A stretch of DNA of 64,000 nucleotides from assembly GCA_963850195.1 (NCBI GenBank), contig CAWKKD010000001.1:323743-387742 (forward strand). The letters are read 5' to 3'. This document shows positions 8,084 to 16,279 of the stretch, piece by piece (the stretch's first letter is position 1; each line of letters starts with the position of its first letter). Made by a program: the position numbers and the translations under genes. This DNA comes from Actinoallomurus sp963850195 (GTDB taxonomy: Bacteria > Actinomycetota > Actinomycetes > Streptosporangiales > Streptosporangiaceae). The notes beneath the pieces were generated by a model. That model did not search any database and was not told where the DNA came from. It saw only the letters and a list, made by a program, of their open reading frames with translations.

Positions 8084-9441
8084 GGCGCGTCCCCGTGGCC
8101 GAGCAGGGCGCGGACCTCGGCGCCGCAGTAGAAGCCCTGGCAGCGGCCCATCGTGGCGCGGGTGCGGCGGCGCAGCCCCTCGACCGTACGCGGGGGGATG
8201 TCGCCGGCGAGGGCGTCGCGGATCTCGCCCCGGCTGACGCGCTCGCAGAAGCACACCAGCTCGCCGTAGGCGGGATCGGCGGCGATGCGTCCGGCGTCGG
8301 CGTACGGCCGGGGCCCGGTCTCTCCGATGTAGGGCATGCGCGGCGGGTCGCCGGCCACGGCGGGTTCGAGCGCGAGCGTCGCGGCCACGTGCTCGGCGAT
8401 GGCGAGGGACGCGGTCAGCCCGGTGGAGCGGATCCCGCCGACGCAGGTGTAGCGGCGCTCGGGATGGAAGGAGATCTGGTAGTCGGCGTGCTCGGTGGCG
8501 GCGCGCAGCCCCGCGTAGACCGTGGTGACCTCCTCGTCGACCAGCGCGGGCACGATCCGGCGGCCCTTGGCGCGCAGGTCGTCCAGCCCGGCGCGCGTGG
8601 AGCCGGTGGCGGTGCGGTCCTCGAGGTCCTCGGCGGTCGGGCCGAGCATGACGTTGCCGTACACGGTCGGCGCGACCAGCACGCCCTTGCCCATCGTGGT
8701 GGGCACCGGCAGCAGGATCGACCCGACCAGCGGGCGCGCCAGCTTGTCGAACACGATGAGCTGGCCGCGCCGTGGCGTGACGTGGAACCCGTCCAGGCCG
8801 AACATCGCGTGGACGGTGTCGCTGCCGAGCCCGGCCGCGTTGACGACGTGCCGGGCCCGCAGCGGGCCGCGCGTCGTGGCGAGGACGACATGCGCGTCCG
8901 TGACCTCGGCCCCGGTCACCGACGTCTCGAGCAGGAGCCGCGCTCCGCCGCGTACGGCCTCGGTGGCGTAGGCCAGCGTGGTCGTCCAGGGGCAGATGAG
9001 GCCCTCGTCCGGCACCTCCAGGGCGCCGAGGGCACCCGGCCCGAGATGCGGTTCGCGGAGGTACAGCTCCTCCGCGCCGACCGTCCGCGTACGCGCGTAG
9101 CCGTTCGCCGCCGCGCGTTCGGCCAGCGAGGGGAGCGCGGCGCGCTGTTCCTCGTCCCAGGCGACGAGCAGCGCCCCGGTGATCTCGACCGGGATGCCGG
9201 CCCGCTCCGCGTACGCCCTGAGCAGCTGGTACCCGCGGCGGACCAGGACGGCCTCGAGCGTGCCCGGCTTCGCGTCGAAGCCGGTGTGCAGGATCGCGGT
9301 GCTGGCCTTGCTCGTCACGTCGCCGACGTCCGGCCGCGCCTCGACGAGCGCGACCGACGCTCCGCGCAGGACGAACTCCCGAGCCAGCGCCGCCCCGACG
9401 ACACCGGCTCCGACCACGGCGACGTCCACCAGGTCCGTCAC
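8080..9441 (-). CDS. FAD-dependent glycerol-3-phosphate dehydrogenase with BFD [2Fe-2S] domain (GlpA-like)
   Basis: A 453-residue DAO-fold flavoprotein. FAD-binding VAVVGAGVVGAALAREFVLR is at residues 6-25, followed by SKASTAILHTGFDAKPGT, the substrate-side motif of the GlpA/YgaF family. The C-terminus adds a bacterioferredoxin-like domain with four cysteines (VCFCERVSRGEI and GRCQGFYCGAE) expected to bind [2Fe-2S]. It would oxidise glycerol-3-phosphate to dihydroxyacetone phosphate and pass electrons to a partner flavoprotein. The GTG start at 9441 overlaps the glpK stop (GTGA) and its own stop overlaps the next start (ATGA). The coupling to glycerol kinase is the main reason for the substrate call. 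Confidence 0.82.
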   Translation of the reverse strand: MTDLVDVAVVGAGVVGAALAREFVLRGASVALVEARPDVGDVTSKASTAILHTGFDAKPGTLEAVLVRRGYQLLRAYAERAGIPVEITGALLVAWDEEQRAALPSLAERAAANGYARTRTVGAEELYLREPHLGPGALGALEVPDEGLICPWTTTLAYATEAVRGGARLLLETSVTGAEVTDAHVVLATTRGPLRARHVVNAAGLGSDTVHAMFGLDGFHVTPRRGQLIVFDKLARPLVGSILLPVPTTMGKGVLVAPTVYGNVMLGPTAEDLEDRTATGSTRAGLDDLRAKGRRIVPALVDEEVTTVYAGLRAATEHADYQISFHPERRYTCVGGIRSTGLTASLAIAEHVAATLALEPAVAGDPPRMPYIGETGPRPYADAGRIAADPAYGELVCFCERVSRGEIRDALAGDIPPRTVEGLRRRTRATMGRCQGFYCGAEVRALLGHGDAP

Positions 9442-10856
9442 GAGGCGCTCCACCGGCGGGTCGCCTCGACCGCCGAACGCCAGCGCGCGAGGCGTTCGGC
9501 CGCCCAGTCGCCGTCGCGTACCGGGTCGACCACGGTGGACCCGCGCAGCTCCGGCAGGCCTGGCCCGCCGAGGGCGCGAGCCGCCAGGTCCGCGGCGCCC
9601 AGCGCGGTCGCGTGCGGGGACGCGAACACCTCCACCGGGCACTGCAGCAGGTCGGCCTGGAGCTCCACGAGCAGCCGCGACCGGGTCAAACCGCCGTCGA
9701 CGCGCAGCCGCGTGATCGGGTGGCCAAGGTCCGTGACGGCCGCCGCGGCGAGGTCGGCGACCTGGGCGGTGATGCCCTCGCAGACGGCGCGTACGAGGTG
9801 GGCGCGGGTGGCGGCGAGGTTCAGCCCGAGGAACCCGCCGGTCGCCTCGGGCTCCCAGTACGGCGCCGCCAGCCCGGCGAGCGCCGGCACGAACACCGTC
9901 CCCGCCGTGTCGTCGACCGTGCCGCCGAGCCGGTCGAGGTCGTCGGCCGCGTCGAGCAGGCCGACCGAGCGCAGCCAGCCGAGCGCGGTGCCGACGGTGT
10001 AGACCTGCCCGTCGAGACACCACCGGGGGCCGTCGGCCAGCGTCCACGCCACGGAGGCGGCCAGCCCGGCGGCGCTGTGCGCGGGCCGGTCACCGCAGTT
10101 GGCGACCAGGAACGCGCCGCTGCCGTAGGTGCACTTGAGGTCGCCGGCCTCGCGGCAGCGCTGCGCCCACAGCGCCGCCGACTGGTCCACGATCACGCCG
10201 GCGACGGGGACCTCGGAGCCGAACACCGAGGTCGTCCCGGCGATCTCGTCGGACCGTACGAGGCGCGGGCGTTCCTCGTCGAGGCCGAAGACCTCGCAGG
10301 CCTCGTCGGACCAGCGCCGCTCCGCCAGGTCGAACAGCAGGCTCCGCGACGCCGTGGAGGCGTCCGTCACGAACTCCCCGGTGAGCCGGAAGAGCAGCCA
10401 CGTGTCGGTGGTCGTCACCACTCCGTCGGTGGTCACGTGGTCGCGCAGCCAGCGCATCTTCGGCGCGGAGAAGTACGGGTCGAGGGGCAGTCCGGTCAGC
10501 TCGGTCAGCCGCCCGGCGTGGTCGCGCAGCCGGTCACAGACCTCCACCGCACGGCGGTCCTGCCACACGAGGCAGCGCGAGAGGGGACGGCCGGTGGCGC
10601 GGTCCCAGGCCAGTACGGTCTCGCCCTGGTTGGCCAGCGCCACGGCGCCGACCGGCTCAGCTGCCTCGTCGAGCGCCGCGCGGCCCGCGTCGAGGACCGA
10701 GGCGAGCAACTCGCCGGGGTCGATCTCGACGTGGCCCGGCGCGGGGGACTCGGACCGTACCGGCCGCTCGGCGGCCCCGGCGATCGTCCCGTCCGCGCGT
10801 ACGACCAGGGCCTTCGTCGCGGACGTGCCCTGGTCCAGGGCGAGCACGCTCGGCAT
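9438..10856 (-). CDS. glpK: FGGY-family glycerol kinase
   Basis: ATP-dependent glycerol kinase making glycerol-3-phosphate. The 472-residue FGGY protein starts with the phosphate-binding motif LALDQGTSATKALVV and has LAWDRATGRPLSRCLVWQDR (the glycerol-kinase WQDRR region), plus the C-terminal FGGY element ITRLRVDGGLTRSRLLVELQ. ATG 10856 is preferred over GTG 10868 because an AGGAG ribosome site lies 11 bases before the ATG but touches the GTG. It begins a three-gene coupled operon with the two flavoproteins. It lies 42 bp downstream of hpnH on the same strand and may be reached by read-through from the hopanoid operon. Some FGGY kinases use other polyols, so glycerol rests on motif and context. 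Confidence 0.85.
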   Translation of the reverse strand: MPSVLALDQGTSATKALVVRADGTIAGAAERPVRSESPAPGHVEIDPGELLASVLDAGRAALDEAAEPVGAVALANQGETVLAWDRATGRPLSRCLVWQDRRAVEVCDRLRDHAGRLTELTGLPLDPYFSAPKMRWLRDHVTTDGVVTTTDTWLLFRLTGEFVTDASTASRSLLFDLAERRWSDEACEVFGLDEERPRLVRSDEIAGTTSVFGSEVPVAGVIVDQSAALWAQRCREAGDLKCTYGSGAFLVANCGDRPAHSAAGLAASVAWTLADGPRWCLDGQVYTVGTALGWLRSVGLLDAADDLDRLGGTVDDTAGTVFVPALAGLAAPYWEPEATGGFLGLNLAATRAHLVRAVCEGITAQVADLAAAAVTDLGHPITRLRVDGGLTRSRLLVELQADLLQCPVEVFASPHATALGAADLAARALGGPGLPELRGSTVVDPVRDGDWAAERLARWRSAVEATRRWSAS

Positions 10857-10898
10857 CGTCGGTGGCACTCCTGCACGATAGGCCGTGCGGGTGCGCCT

Positions 10899-11903
10899 TC
10901 AGTGTTCGCGTACGGCGCGGATCGACTCGCGCAGGGAACCGAGGGTGGCGAAGACGGCCGTGGGCTCGTAGCCGCAGTGGGCCATGCAGTTGGCGCAGCG
11001 GGGGTCGCGCCCGCGACCGTAGGAGTTCCAGTCGGTGTCCTCGACGAGCTCCCGGTAGGTCGCGGCGTAGCCGTCGGACATGAGGTAGCAGGGGCGCTGC
11101 CAGCCGAAGACGGAGTAGGACGGGATCGCCCAGGCCGTACACGGGAAGTCGACCCGGCCCTCGAGGAAGTCGAGGAACAGCGGCGTGTGGTTGAACCGCC
11201 AGCGCCGCCGGTTGCCGTCGGCGAACGCCTTGCGGAACAGCTGCCGGGTCTCCTGGACGCCCAGGAAGTGGTCCTGGTCCGGGGCCCTCTCGTACGCGTA
11301 TCCGGGAGAGAGCATCATCTCGTCGACCCGCAGGTCGTCGTTGAGGTAGTCGAGCACGTCGATGACCGTCTGCGGGCTGTCGGTGTTGAAGAACGTCGTG
11401 TTCGTGGTGACCCGGAAACCGCGGCGCTGGCACTCACGTACGGCGGCGACGGCTTCGTCGAACACCCCGTCCCGGCACACCGAGGCGTCGTGACGCTCGC
11501 GCAGCCCGTCCAGGTGGACCGTCCACGCGAAGTACGGCGACGGCTCGAACTGGTCGATCTTCTTGGGGATCAGCAGCGCGTTCGTGCACAGGAACACGTA
11601 CTTCTTCCGAGCGACGAGCGCGCGGACCATCTCGGCGATCCGCGGGTGCATGAGCGGTTCCCCGCCGGCGATCGAGACCATCGGGGCGCCGCACTCTTCG
11701 ACCGCGGCCACCGCCCGCTCGACCGGCATGCGCTGCTTCAGCACGTCGGCGGGGTGCTGGATCTTCCCGCAGCCGGCGCACTGGAGGTTGCAGGCGAAGA
11801 GCGGTTCGAGCTCGACCAGAAGCGGGAATTTCGCGCGCCTGCGGAGCTTCTGGCGGAGGATGTACCCGCCGATGCGCAGGCTCTGGCGGATCGGCATCGC
11901 CAT
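10899..11903 (-). CDS. hpnH: Adenosyl-hopene transferase HpnH (radical SAM)
   Basis: Radical SAM enzyme that joins the 5'-deoxyadenosyl group to diploptene, the first step of extended hopanoid side-chain synthesis. The 334-residue protein starts MAMPIRQSLRIGGYILRQKL and has the CxxxCxxC cluster in LFACNLQCAGCGKIQHP. The C-terminal extension carries further cysteines (RPCYLMSDGYAATYRELVE, then RCANCMAHCGYEP) as in HpnH orthologues. Its ATG at 11903 overlaps the TGA of the hpnG-ispH fusion (TGATG), so it is the last coupled gene of the hopanoid operon. Confidence 0.95.
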   Translation of the reverse strand: MAMPIRQSLRIGGYILRQKLRRRAKFPLLVELEPLFACNLQCAGCGKIQHPADVLKQRMPVERAVAAVEECGAPMVSIAGGEPLMHPRIAEMVRALVARKKYVFLCTNALLIPKKIDQFEPSPYFAWTVHLDGLRERHDASVCRDGVFDEAVAAVRECQRRGFRVTTNTTFFNTDSPQTVIDVLDYLNDDLRVDEMMLSPGYAYERAPDQDHFLGVQETRQLFRKAFADGNRRRWRFNHTPLFLDFLEGRVDFPCTAWAIPSYSVFGWQRPCYLMSDGYAATYRELVEDTDWNSYGRGRDPRCANCMAHCGYEPTAVFATLGSLRESIRAVREH

Positions 11904-13381
11904 CAGGGCCGGACCTCCTGCGGCAGCGTGAAACGGATGTTCTCCTCGGCCATCGGCCGTTCGTCGACGGTGACCGGGCCGAGCCCGCGCAGCGCCTCGA
12001 TGACGGCGTCTGGGAGCCGTGGTGGCGCGGAGGCGCCCGCGGTGAGCCCGACGGCACGTATACCGGTGAGCCACTCCAGCTCGATGTCGCCCGGGTCGTC
12101 GATGAGGTGGGCGGTGGCGCCCTCACGGACGGCCACCTCGGCGAGCCGGCGGGAGTTGGAGGAGTTGGCGGAGCCGATCACCAGGACGACGTCGGCCTCG
12201 GAGGCCATCGCCTGGACCGCGTGCTGCCGGTTGGTCGTCGCGTAACAGATGTCGTCCGTCCGCGGACCCTCGGCGCCGGGAAAGCGCCGCCGGATCGCGG
12301 CGACGATGTCCCGCGCCTCGCCGGCGGCGAGCGTCGTCTGCATGAGGTAGGACACCCGCCTGGCGGCGGGCAGGGTCCTCACGTCGGCGACGGTCTGCAC
12401 GAGGACCGTGGAGCCGGGGGCCTCGCCCAGGATCCCCTCGACCTCCTCGTGCCCGGCGTGGCCGATCAGGACGACGAGGTCGCCACGGGCGGCGGCCCTG
12501 CGCGCCTCGGCGTGCACCTTGGTGACGAGCGGGCAGGTCGCGTCGATCGCGTAAAGGCCGCGGCCCTCCGCCTCCTCCCGCACGCTCGGCGGGACGCCGT
12601 GGGCGGAGAAGATCGTGACCGCCTCCGTGGGTACGTCGGCGAGCTCCTCGACGAAGATCGCGCCCTGCCGCTCCAGCTCCTCGACCACGTGCCGGTTGTG
12701 CACGATCTGCTTGCGCACGTAGACCGGCGGGCCGTACCGGGCCAGGGCGCGCTCGACGATCTCGATGGCGCGCTCGACCCCGGCGCAGAACGACCTCGGC
12801 GAGGCGAGCAGTACGTGCCGGGGTCCGGTGGCCGCCGCCCAGCGCGTCAGGACCGGGCCGAGGCGGCGCAGCGTACGGCGGGCGGTCAGGCCGCTTCGTA
12901 CGGTCGCGGGGTGCAGCAGCGGGCGGCGGGGGGTGTCGACGATGACGCGCACCGCCGCGAACGGCCGGCCGGCCGCGGCCCTCGCCAGCGGTCCGGTCTC
13001 CATGTCCACGGCGCGCGCGCCGGAGCCCGGAAGCGAGGTCTCCAGGATCAGACGGTCGCGGGTGATCAGCGGGCCGACGTGCGCATCGAACCCGGCGCGC
13101 GTCAGCTCCCCCGCGAGGAGCTCGGCCGACGGGCACGGGTACGCCTCGCCGCCGAAGCGGACCTCGCTCGCGACCAGCACGTCGCCCGGCCGGAACCCGT
13201 CGTCGAGCGCACCGGCGAAGCCGGCCACCGCCAGCGCGTCGTAGCCGGGCAGCGCCGCCGCCGTACGCGCGGCGCGGCGCGGCCCGATGCCCGTACGCAC
13301 CACCGTGACGTCGGGCGGCAGGCCACACCTGAGCGCCCGCGCCTCGATGCCCATCGCGGTGCAGACCAGGAGACGGGTCAT
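11903..13381 (-). CDS. HpnG-IspH fusion: hopanoid phosphorylase joined to HMBPP reductase
   Basis: One 492-codon frame holds two enzymes. Residues 1-185 are a nucleoside-phosphorylase-fold HpnG (VAGFAGALDDGFRPGDVLVA; RAVDMETGPLARA), which cleaves adenosylhopane to the ribosylhopane precursor. Residues 187-492 are a complete IspH (LytB), the [4Fe-4S] reductase that makes IPP and DMAPP in the MEP pathway. Cluster ligands C199, C283 and C379 are present, with IFSAHGVP, DATCPLVTKVH, IGHAGHEEVEG, CYATTNRQ and IGSANSSNSRRLAE. There is no stop or restart between the domains. ATG 13381 overlaps the shc stop (ATGA); the longer frame to 13615 belongs to an shc shadow. The fusion would place isoprenoid supply and side-chain tailoring in one polypeptide. 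Confidence 0.92.
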   Translation of the reverse strand: MTRLLVCTAMGIEARALRCGLPPDVTVVRTGIGPRRAARTAAALPGYDALAVAGFAGALDDGFRPGDVLVASEVRFGGEAYPCPSAELLAGELTRAGFDAHVGPLITRDRLILETSLPGSGARAVDMETGPLARAAAGRPFAAVRVIVDTPRRPLLHPATVRSGLTARRTLRRLGPVLTRWAAATGPRHVLLASPRSFCAGVERAIEIVERALARYGPPVYVRKQIVHNRHVVEELERQGAIFVEELADVPTEAVTIFSAHGVPPSVREEAEGRGLYAIDATCPLVTKVHAEARRAAARGDLVVLIGHAGHEEVEGILGEAPGSTVLVQTVADVRTLPAARRVSYLMQTTLAAGEARDIVAAIRRRFPGAEGPRTDDICYATTNRQHAVQAMASEADVVLVIGSANSSNSRRLAEVAVREGATAHLIDDPGDIELEWLTGIRAVGLTAGASAPPRLPDAVIEALRGLGPVTVDERPMAEENIRFTLPQEVRP

Positions 13382-15264
13382 TCGGGCACCTCGCCGCTCC
13401 GGGCCAGGAGACGTACGTACCGTCCCAGGGCGCTGACCGGGAAGACCAACCGGTACAGGTGGTAGTTGATGTAGAAGTCGCCGGGGAAGCCCGTCCCGGT
13501 GAAGTGCGGTTCGTCCCAGGTGCCGTCGGGGCGCTGGTGGCCGACGAGCCACGCGACGCCCCGGTCCATCGCCGGGGTCCGTTCGCCGACGGCGAGTAGC
13601 GCCAGCAGCGCCCACGCGGTCTGCGAGGGGGTGGAGGCGCCGCGCCCGATCCAGTCCGGATCATCGTAGGAACGCAGGTCCTCGCCCCAGCCGCCATCCT
13701 CGTTCTGGTGCGCCTCCAGCCAGGCCACGGCACGGCGTACGCGGGGACTGTCGGGGCGTACCCCGGCGGCGACGAGGGCGGGCAGCACGGCGCCCGTGCC
13801 GTACACGTGGTTGGCGCCCCAGCGGCCGAACCAGGACCCGTCCGGTCCCTGCGCCCGCAGCAGCCAGGCGACCGCGCGTTCCATGACCTCCGAGCCGGGA
13901 TCCTCGGCGGCGAGCGCCTCGACGACGTGGGCGGTGACGTCGGCGGTCGGCGGGTCGATCACCGCGCCGAAGTCGCAGAACGGCAGCTTCTCGCAGAGCG
14001 CGCGGGTGTTGTCGGCGTCGAAGGCCGCGAAGCCGCCGTCGCGGGACGCCATACCGGCCATCCAGCGCGTCGCCCGGTCGATGGCCGGCCGCGTGTTCGG
14101 GTGACCCACCCGGCGCAGGGCGAGGATCACCTCGGCGGTGTCGTCGATGTCGGGGTAGCCGACGTTGTCGAACTCGAACGCCCAGCCGCCGGGCGGCAGC
14201 GACGGCCGCCGTACGGCCCAGTCGCCGGGCCCGCGGACCTCCTGGGCGAGCAGCCAGCCCGCGGCGCGTACCAGGGTCTCGTGGTCACCGGGCACGTCCG
14301 CGTCGAGCAGGGCGTTCACCGCGAGCGCGGTGTCCCACACCGGTGACTGGCAGGCCTCCAGCCGCCGGCCCTTCTCGTCCCGGATCGTGAACCGGTCCAG
14401 TCCGCGGATGCCCCTGGCCATCACGGGATGGTCGAGGGCGTACCCCTCGAGGTGCAGCGCGATCAGGGAGTAGACCCACGGGGGCTGGATGCCGCCCCAG
14501 GACCCGTCCCGCTCCTGCCGCGCGACGATCCACTCGGCCGCCTGCCTGCGCGCGGCACGCCGCAGGCCGGTGACCGGACGCCGTTCGTAGCGGTGCAGGG
14601 CGCGGTCGAGGGCGCCGAACGCCGCTTCCCACCCGCGCGACCCGCGCCGCCGTACGGGACGCCCGCTGTGCAGCTCGGACAGGTCGAACGGGAGCGGGTG
14701 CACCGGCCGATGCGCGCTCACGATGGTGAGCGGCACGATGGTCTGCCGGGCCCAGCACGCCCAGTCGTAGATGTTCAGCGGGAACCAAGGCGGCAGGAAG
14801 ATCATTTCCGGCGGCAGGACCGGCAGGTCCGACCAGGACCACTGGCCGAACATCGCCAGCCAGATCCGGGTGAAGACGCGCGCGCCCTCGATGCCGCCGG
14901 ACCGCCGGATGAAGTCGGCCGCCGCGCGCAGGTGCGGGTCGTCGGCCCGGTCACCGGCGAGCCGCAGCGCGGTGTACGCCTCGATCGTCGTGGACAGGTC
15001 GCCGGGCCCGCCGTGGAAGTTGGCCCAGGTCCCGTCGTCGCGCTGTTCGCCGCGGATCCAGCGGGCCGCCTCGGAGGCGTCCTCCGCCGTACGGATGCCG
15101 AGGAACTCCCGCAGCAGCAGGTCCTCGGCGTCCATCGTGACGTTGGTCTGCAGCTCGGCCTTCCACCACCCGACCGGCGACTGCAGGCCGAGCAGGTGGT
15201 CGCACGCCGCGTCGAGGGCGAGCCGGGTATGTGAGGCGGACGCGGGTGCGTCGAGTGCGGTCAT
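13378..15264 (-). CDS. shc: Squalene-hopene cyclase
   Basis: Class II terpene cyclase turning squalene into hopene/hopanol at the membrane. The length, 628 residues, is normal. The protonating motif PDIDDTAE (D372/D374/D375) is intact. Repeated QW motifs are visible, for example ERDGSWGGIQPPWVYSLIAL, RAQGPDGSWFGRWGANHVYG, HQNEDGGWGED and HQRPDGTWDEPHFTGTGFPG. The ATG at 15264 lies one base after the polyprenyl synthase stop. The gene sits between the prenyl synthase and the hpnG-ispH fusion, so substrate supply, cyclisation and tailoring are transcribed together. Confidence 0.97.
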   Translation of the reverse strand: MTALDAPASASHTRLALDAACDHLLGLQSPVGWWKAELQTNVTMDAEDLLLREFLGIRTAEDASEAARWIRGEQRDDGTWANFHGGPGDLSTTIEAYTALRLAGDRADDPHLRAAADFIRRSGGIEGARVFTRIWLAMFGQWSWSDLPVLPPEMIFLPPWFPLNIYDWACWARQTIVPLTIVSAHRPVHPLPFDLSELHSGRPVRRRGSRGWEAAFGALDRALHRYERRPVTGLRRAARRQAAEWIVARQERDGSWGGIQPPWVYSLIALHLEGYALDHPVMARGIRGLDRFTIRDEKGRRLEACQSPVWDTALAVNALLDADVPGDHETLVRAAGWLLAQEVRGPGDWAVRRPSLPPGGWAFEFDNVGYPDIDDTAEVILALRRVGHPNTRPAIDRATRWMAGMASRDGGFAAFDADNTRALCEKLPFCDFGAVIDPPTADVTAHVVEALAAEDPGSEVMERAVAWLLRAQGPDGSWFGRWGANHVYGTGAVLPALVAAGVRPDSPRVRRAVAWLEAHQNEDGGWGEDLRSYDDPDWIGRGASTPSQTAWALLALLAVGERTPAMDRGVAWLVGHQRPDGTWDEPHFTGTGFPGDFYINYHLYRLVFPVSALGRYVRLLARSGEVPE

Positions 15265-15265
15265 G

Positions 15266-16279
15266 TCAGTGGTCCCGGGATGCGATGAAGCGGGCGATGT
15301 CGAGAAACTCCGCGCGGACGTCCTCGGGGATCTCCGCCTCCGCGAGGTGGGCCTCGGCGGCGTCGAGGCGGTGCCCGGCCTCCTTCTCGGCCCATGCCCG
15401 TCCGCCCGCCTCGTCGACGAGGCGGGCGGCCTCGCTGAGGTCGGCGTCCGACAGCGGTTCCGGTTCGGCCAGCAACAGGGCGAGCCGCTCGGCCGCCGGT
15501 GTGCCACCGGCCAGCGCGGCGACGACCGGCAGCGTCTTCTTCCGTGCCTGCAGGTCCGACGACACGGGCTTGCCGGTCCGCTCCGGGCTGCCCCAGATCC
15601 CGAGCAGGTCGTCGGCGAGCTGGAAGGCCAGGCCGATGTCGGCCCCGAACCCCGCCAGCGCCGCCACCAGCGGCTCCGGTGCGTCCATCGCCAGCGCGCC
15701 GATGGAGCAGGCGCAGGCCAGCAGGGCGCCGGTCTTGTCCGCCGACATCGCGCGGCACTCCTCGAGGCTCACGTTCGCGCGCTCCTCGAACTCCAGGTCG
15801 CGGGCCTGCCCGGCGATCAGGTGCCGGGTGGCGGTGGTCAGGCAGAGGGTCGCGCGGACGCCGCCACGGCCGCCGTCCTCCAGGAGGATCTCGGCGGCCA
15901 GCGTGAGCAGGGCGTCACCGGCCAGGATGGCCGCAGAAGGACCGAAGACGGTCCAGGCGGCCGGCCGGTGCCGCCGCGTCGTGTCCCCGTCCATGATGTC
16001 GTCGTGGAGCAGCGAGAACGCGTGCACCAGCTCCACCGCGGCGGCGGCCGTCGCGCCCTCCCGGGCGTCGGCACCCGCCGCCTTCGCGGACAGCACCGCC
16101 AGCGCGATCCGCAGGGCCTTGCCACCGGCGGCGATCGGCCGGCCGGCCGGATCGGCCCAGCCGAGGTGGTAGCGGGCGACGCGTGCCGTCAGCGGATCGA
16201 GCCGGCCGACGGTCTCGCGGAGTACGGGTTCGACGAGGTCACGGGAGGCCGCCACGGACGGCGGAACCGCGGGCTTCAC
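15266..16279 (-). CDS. Polyprenyl diphosphate synthase (FPP/GGPP-type) of the hopanoid operon
   Basis: A 337-residue trans-prenyltransferase. The first aspartate-rich motif is LLHDDIMDGD and the second is FQLADDLLGIWG, where the final Asp of DDxxD is replaced by Gly, as often seen in actinobacterial IdsA-like enzymes. K-R pairs for pyrophosphate binding are present (GGKALR). Here it most likely makes farnesyl diphosphate for HpnD/HpnC/HpnE; chain length cannot be read by eye with certainty. The GTG start at 16279 overlaps the hpnE stop (GTGA) and has AAGGA ten bases upstream. Confidence 0.88.
   Translation of the reverse strand: MKPAVPPSVAASRDLVEPVLRETVGRLDPLTARVARYHLGWADPAGRPIAAGGKALRIALAVLSAKAAGADAREGATAAAAVELVHAFSLLHDDIMDGDTTRRHRPAAWTVFGPSAAILAGDALLTLAAEILLEDGGRGGVRATLCLTTATRHLIAGQARDLEFEERANVSLEECRAMSADKTGALLACACSIGALAMDAPEPLVAALAGFGADIGLAFQLADDLLGIWGSPERTGKPVSSDLQARKKTLPVVAALAGGTPAAERLALLLAEPEPLSDADLSEAARLVDEAGGRAWAEKEAGHRLDAAEAHLAEAEIPEDVRAEFLDIARFIASRDH

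Noticed and set aside
9612..12245. 877-residue plus-strand frame
   Set aside because: Antisense to glpK, hpnH and the hpnG-ispH fusion, with no recognisable motif.
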